A stretch of 7,852 bases of DNA from Candidatus Latescibacterota bacterium (lineage in GTDB: Bacteria > Latescibacterota > UBA2968 > UBA8231). The stretch spans positions 1 through 7,852 of the forward strand of contig JAJDYK010000065.1 in NCBI GenBank assembly GCA_022825185.1, given 5' to 3'. The notes beneath the pieces were generated by a model. It saw only the letters and a list, made by a program, of their open reading frames with translations. It had not been told where the DNA came from and ran no database searches. Positions 6,106 to 7,852 of this stretch are shown here, one piece after another (the first letter of the stretch is position 1; each line of letters starts with the position of its first letter). The position numbers and the translations under genes are program-made.

Positions 6106-6836
6106 TTATCGACTTTCACGGCCACGTGGGCCGTTGGGACGGGCTCGACATGGTCGATGACCCGGCCGCGATGTTGCGCGCCATGGACGCGGTGGGGATC
6201 GACAAAAGCTGCGTCTTCAACATCTTCCATCCCGACGGCAAGCCCGGCAACGACCAGACCGCGACTTTCGTCGCCCGCCATCCCGACCGCTTCATTGGCT
6301 TTGCCTATGTGTGCCCCACCTGTCCCGACACCGTGCGGCCCGAACTGGAACGGGCCATCGACGAACTCGGGTTCCGGGCGATTAAAATCTACCCGCCCTA
6401 TACGCCCTTTCCGCTCGACGACCCGGCCTGGGATCCAATCTACGGCTTTGCCGCTGAGCGCGGCCTCGCGATCATTGCGCACACGGGCAGCGAGCCAACA
6501 GCCGCACCCGCCCAGTTTGGCCGCGCAGCCGAGCGCTTCCCCAATGCCCGCTTCGTCGCCGGCCACTCCGGCAACATCGAGCCGTATCGCAGCCAAGCCA
6601 TTGACGCGGCCCAGCGCCTGCCCAACTACTTCCTCGAAACCTGTTCGACCTTCCGCACCCCAGGCGTCATCGAAGAGCTGGTGGCCAAGGCCGGGGCCGA
6701 CCGCGTGCTCTTCGGCTCGGACACCCCCTTGATGGACCCCCGCCCACAGCTCGGCAAGATCATCACCGCAGCCATTGACGACGACGCCAAGCGCCTCATC
6801 CTCGGCGAGAACGCCCGGAGCTTGCTCCGGCTGTGA
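6102..6836 (+). CDS. Amidohydrolase family protein, intact metal-dependent hydrolase
   Basis: This 244-residue TIM-barrel hydrolase resembles the amidohydrolase-2 group, which includes ACMSD-like decarboxylases and lactone hydrolases. GGAGG (6091-6095) lies 6 bases before the ATG, which overlaps the previous stop as ATGA. All the family ligands are visible: IDFHGHVG with His6 and His8, IKIYPP with Lys95, IIAHTGSE with His127, FVAGHSGN with His155 and VLFGSDTP with Asp207. A divalent metal, usually zinc, is expected. The protein has no signal peptide and is probably cytosolic. Family members hydrolyse C-O or C-N bonds or decarboxylate aromatic or unsaturated acids. With a propeller lactonase and a sugar-type dehydrogenase nearby, lactone hydrolysis is possible, but the substrate is unknown. 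It is shorter than many relatives (about 280-330 residues). Confidence 0.93.
   Translation: MIIDFHGHVGRWDGLDMVDDPAAMLRAMDAVGIDKSCVFNIFHPDGKPGNDQTATFVARHPDRFIGFAYVCPTCPDTVRPELERAIDELGFRAIKIYPPYTPFPLDDPAWDPIYGFAAERGLAIIAHTGSEPTAAPAQFGRAAERFPNARFVAGHSGNIEPYRSQAIDAAQRLPNYFLETCSTFRTPGVIEELVAKAGADRVLFGSDTPLMDPRPQLGKIITAAIDDDAKRLILGENARSLLRL
6815..6830 (+). other. Perfect 6-bp hairpin with CTTG loop at the amidohydrolase 3' end
   Basis: CCGGAG (6815-6820), CTTG (6821-6824) and CTCCGG (6825-6830) form a perfect stem with a CUUG-type tetraloop. It overlaps the last codons of the gene and sits 3 bases before the TGA. It is followed by an A-run and not a T-run, so it is not a classical intrinsic terminator for the plus strand. 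It could protect or define an RNA 3' end, or it could be chance. Confidence 0.35.
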
Positions 6837-6931
6837 AAAAGTCCAATAGTCCCAAAGCCTACTCGATAAATAGCGCATCGACTTCCATCACTAGTTTCAC
6901 ACCCTTTGCAAGCGCACGCATTAGCGAGAGT

Positions 6932-7852
6932 ATGAGAAAATTCCTCCAAAAGACAAAACTCGCCGCCTGGGTCTTGCTCGGCAGCTTGGCGCTCGCCGCC
7001 TGTGGTTCCGACGAAGGGGGCATAAGGCACGTCCCCCGCAACCGTACCCTCATCCTCGGCCTGCCGCAGATGCGGGACTACGACTCGTTTAATCCCTTTA
7101 TCGTCGGCACCCAATCCCCGGGCTTCGACTACCTGTTTGAGCCACTTTACTTTTACAACGCGTACGTAGAAAAAGACCACGTCATACCTTGGATCGCCAC
7201 AAGCCACGAGTACAACGCAGACTACACGGAAGCGACGATCCACATTCGCAAGGGAGTGGCGTGGAGCGATGGGCAGCCTTGGACCGCCCACGACCTCAAG
7301 TTCACCATTGACATGCTCAAGGCCCACGCCCCGGAGCTAGCCTTTTCAACCGACATGGACACTTGGGTCGCCGCAGTCGAAGTCCCGGATTCACTGACGG
7401 CGCGATTCGTGCTCAAGGCACCCAACCCCCGCTTTGTATTCTCCTATTTTACCTACAACTTCGGCAACGGCATCCACATCGTGCCCAAGCACATCTGGGA
7501 GGGCGAAGATCCGACCTCGTTCAAAAACCTCGACTTGGCGCGCGGCCTGCCGGTCGTCAGCGGCCCCTACCGCCTCGCCCTCTCCGAGCCTCAGCAGCGG
7601 CTCTGGGATCTGCGCGAGGACTGGTGGGCCGCCCAAATCGGCTTTCAGCGCCTGCCTCGGGTCGAGCGCATCATCTACCTGCCCCAAGGCGACGAGAACA
7701 AATGGGTTCAGCTCATCCTCGCCAACCAGATGGATCAGTGCATCGACTTGCGGCCCTCCAACATCAAGACCCTCCTCGACCAAAACCCCAACGTCACCAC
7801 GTGGTCGGGCCGCCAACTACCCTATGGCTATCGGGACTGGTGGCCGCCAGCC
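6932..7852 (+). CDS. ABC transporter substrate-binding lipoprotein, family 5 (cut by the right edge)
   Basis: The open frame from the ATG at 6932 runs off the window after 307 residues. Full-length members usually have about 520-620. The N-terminus is a lipoprotein signal: basic MRKFLQKTK, a hydrophobic core, and the lipobox Leu21-Ala22-Ala23-Cys24. The mature protein should therefore be lipid-anchored at the outer face of a membrane. FEPLYFYN (69-76), IRKGVAWSDGQPWTAHDLKF (105-124) and SGPYRL (210-215) are classic SBP_bac_5 (DppA/OppA) signatures. The family binds peptides, and in several bacteria also nickel complexes or oligosaccharides, and delivers them to an ABC permease. Permease and ATPase genes would be expected to the right. 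The ribosome site is weak (GCGAGAG just upstream). The preceding 95-base spacer shows no clear promoter or terminator, so co-transcription with the amidohydrolases is possible. Confidence 0.94.
   Translation, partial: MRKFLQKTKLAAWVLLGSLALAACGSDEGGIRHVPRNRTLILGLPQMRDYDSFNPFIVGTQSPGFDYLFEPLYFYNAYVEKDHVIPWIATSHEYNADYTEATIHIRKGVAWSDGQPWTAHDLKFTIDMLKAHAPELAFSTDMDTWVAAVEVPDSLTARFVLKAPNPRFVFSYFTYNFGNGIHIVPKHIWEGEDPTSFKNLDLARGLPVVSGPYRLALSEPQQRLWDLREDWWAAQIGFQRLPRVERIIYLPQGDENKWVQLILANQMDQCIDLRPSNIKTLLDQNPNVTTWSGRQLPYGYRDWWPPA

Noticed and set aside
6018..6878. Long minus-strand open frame opposite the intact amidohydrolase (286 codons).
   Set aside because: It is a shadow of a gene whose metal-ligand motifs are all on the plus strand. 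The minus product shows no family pattern.

Overview
The window is a high-GC, densely coded stretch of bacterial chromosome with short spacers and at least one probable TTG start. It carries no rRNA, tRNA or taxon-specific marker. The DUF6785/DUF6784-type membrane protein, Gfo/Idh/MocA dehydrogenase, amidohydrolases and family 5 solute-binding lipoprotein are a mix I associate with uncultured heterotrophs such as Planctomycetota, Poribacteria or Latescibacterota. That placement is inference and weak.

Layout. Positions 1-115 (-) hold the N-terminus of a major facilitator transporter that runs off the left edge. An AT-rich 189-base spacer separates it from a divergent toxin-antitoxin pair: a 73-residue antitoxin (305-526) and a MazF/PemK-like toxin. 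The toxin most likely starts at a TTG inside the antitoxin gene (519-881). A seven-bladed propeller lactonase follows (925-1947, +). It meets tail-to-tail, with stop codons overlapping by 4 bases, a Gfo/Idh/MocA oxidoreductase on the other strand (1944-3200, -). Divergent from that dehydrogenase is a rightward block: a polytopic DUF6785-type membrane protein (about 3285-5243), two translationally coupled amidohydrolase-fold genes (5338-6105 and 6102-6836), and a peptide/oligosaccharide ABC-type substrate-binding lipoprotein cut by the right edge (6932 onward).

How the genes may work together. The right two thirds looks like an uptake-and-catabolism locus: a binding lipoprotein to capture a solute, an uncharacterised polytopic protein in the membrane, a sugar- or cyclitol-type dehydrogenase that could produce a lactone or ketone, a lactonase, and metal-dependent hydrolases for ring or amide/ester cleavage. 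The substrate cannot be read from the sequence. The most unusual point is the amidohydrolase pair. The first member has the fold and length of the family but lacks most of the metal ligands. The second keeps all of them, and the two share an ATGA stop/start. This suggests a pseudoenzyme-enzyme pair. No CRISPR array, insertion sequence, integrase, attachment site or origin was seen, and no gap exceeds 300 bases.
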